Assembly (NCBI RefSeq): GCF_000182565.1
Contig: NW_015971548.1
Location: 900,002-964,001 of the forward strand
Direction of reading: 5' to 3'
DNA: 64,000 nt
From: Spizellomyces punctatus DAOM BR117
Lineage: Eukaryota > Chytridiomycota > Chytridiomycetes > Spizellomycetales > Spizellomycetaceae
Every line of letters starts with the position of its first letter. Within the stretch, counting starts at the first letter, position 1. The notes under the pieces are model-generated. The model saw nothing but the letters and a program-made list of their open reading frames with translations, made no database searches and was not told the origin of the DNA. Below, piece after piece: positions 62,701-64,000 of the stretch. The position numbers and the translations under genes were made by a program.

Positions 62701-64000
62701 CGTGCTCGCAGATACTGAGCGTCTTCTTCCTGATGGTCCTATACCAGACGTTTTCCAGCATTTGTAGACTTCTTCCCATGCGCCCATGTTGCCCGGAGTC
62801 GGAACGCTGATGGATCTCAGGATAGCTCTAGCACGCTTGTAGACCGCCTTTTGCCCTCCTGCGCCTCCACTGCCAAGTATAACCCGACAAACTTCCCGGT
62901 ACACTATCAGATTCTCCATGAGAGGGGATGTTGCGGCTCCTCCGCTAGCAATGTCCTTTGATTCGCCAATCAATTCGCCTTCTTCCAAAGCAGCTTCCAG
63001 CCAAGAAGCCGCTGCCTTGCCCACAACCGCCGCATCACCCCAACTCCCAGCAAGTGCCACAAGAATAGCCACTTCCATAGCCACACTTGCCGCAAACCGA
63101 TCAGGAATCTCCATCCCACTTCTCGATATTACAAGCCCGCGCCTCATCAGAGTCCTGTTCCGCAGCCGGGTAAGCTCACTACCCAGCGTTAACAGCTCCT
63201 TCCCTTGTTCCGAGCTGCTGGTCAAATCTTCCAAGACAGCACGAGAAACACCAAGGAAAATTTGACTCGTTGAACGCCAAAACACTTTCATTGACTGTTC
63301 AGTGATTTGGGGGAAGTCCATTGTAACAGCTGCCGGAATGCGCCAGTCCGTCACAGACCCGTCCCAATAAGGAATCATATCCTGGGACATGAGCCGAGTT
63401 AGGACATGGCCCGCCAGGTCACGAATCGAAGGGTGTGGATCGAGCAGGCAAGATGTCAATCCGGCAAAGAGGTGACGCAGCTCTTCCGCGTTCAGAACGG
63501 TTGCTTCTTTCTACATGCGCACAATAAAACACATGTTATGAATGCCATCAAACATATAATAAAATGCAACTATGCACTGTCCGCTTCTCACCGCTAATGC
63601 CAACATCGGACATCTTGTCCACATTCTGAGTATGTCCCACACAATTTGAAATCTCTCATTAGCTTCCTCTTGTTGTGCTTTCCGGAGTTTGCGGTCGGTC
63701 TGAGACGCTCGGAAGCCGCCCATTTTCTTTCCTTTAGGATCAATCGTATGCCGGTCGCGAGTAGTACTCTCCTAAGTAGGATGGGAACATGTGTTAACGC
63801 AAGGCCTTCCGAAACGTCAGCCGCCAAACTTACAGTGAACAAGTGCCGGATGTGTCCAGCTAGGCTTGCATCCACAGTGGGATTCCACGGCAGAGGATCT
63901 CCCTCTGCAACAATGCCCCAAAATGCCTTAACAAATGCCACCTTATACAGTGGTGGCGCGCCAGGATCAGTCATAATGGCCACAACTGTTCGTAAAGTGC
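56730..64000 (-). CDS. Neurofibromin/IRA-type RasGAP, 5' end outside window
   Basis: Stimulates GTP hydrolysis by Ras. About nine exons are visible and the frame continues past 64000, so the N-terminus is missing. The N-terminal visible part is helical (HPSIRDLAGHVLTRLMSQDM). The GAP domain (about 60430-61070) has the arginine finger LFRRNSMATRLLTIY and the motif GGFLFLRFFCPAIVSPETHG, plus EYLVRTLKPLISELTERCPP. It ends MLRLHRHLALNLDRIERLQ. A Ser-rich linker of about 150 residues leads into a PH-like module (YRVQVPVVLKVNAESVSILL, DVYHVSEIEDILPG), then a long HEAT-type C-terminal region (RAFIVLGCLARDEVDDDLLY) to the stop at 56730. A Sec14/CRAL-TRIO lobe, present in human NF1 before the PH part, is not evident. 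Confidence 0.92.

Overview
The window is nuclear DNA from a fungus, most likely a flagellated, zoosporic one such as a chytrid (inference). Fungal signs are a Zn(II)2Cys6 regulator, an ENA-type sodium ATPase, an Fmp25-type RCC1 protein and dense short spliceosomal introns (about 50-90 nt, GT-AG, with CTAAC/CTGAC-like branch sites). The flagellated inference rests on a sperm-tail PG-rich repeat gene at the left edge, supported by actin-regulatory genes that Dikarya usually lack. A 100-N scaffold gap lies at 6670-6769.

Layout. 0-7.4 kb: PG-rich repeat gene running off the left edge (-), C2H2 zinc-finger gene (-), UMP-CMP kinase with a mitochondrial-type leader (+), His-repeat Zn2Cys6 regulator (-), and a tiny cortactin-N-terminus-like gene (-). 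The last is divergent from a large RasGEF (+, 8.0-12.8 kb) carrying tandem talin-F0-like beta-grasp modules. 12.8-23.1 kb: citrate synthase (-), VMP1 (+), RCE1 protease (-), dienelactone hydrolase (-), LSm/Gemin6-like protein (+), dynein light chain LC8 (-). 23.6-36.9 kb: HEATR6-like protein (+), S9 oligopeptidase (+), NAA40 acetyltransferase (-), an unknown small gene (+), Fmp25-like protein (-), glyoxalase II/PNKD-like hydrolase (+). 37.7-49.6 kb: three-RRM protein (+), ENA ATPase (+), multi-domain gelsolin-family protein (+). 50-64 kb: an unknown protein with four copies of an unnamed W/IP/WF module (-), histone H1 (+), and a neurofibromin-type RasGAP (-) running off the right edge.

Themes. 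Both a Ras activator (RasGEF) and a Ras inactivator (neurofibromin-like) lie in the same 64 kb. A cortactin-like Arp2/3-binding peptide, a gelsolin-family protein and a RasGEF with integrin-adhesion-type folds suggest actin and cell-crawling control. H1, NAA40 and the zinc regulators cover chromatin and transcription. Citrate synthase, the ENA pump and the hydrolases are housekeeping. Functions are inferred from sequence motifs I read directly; exon borders were placed by eye and checked by reading-frame continuity, and no homology search was run.
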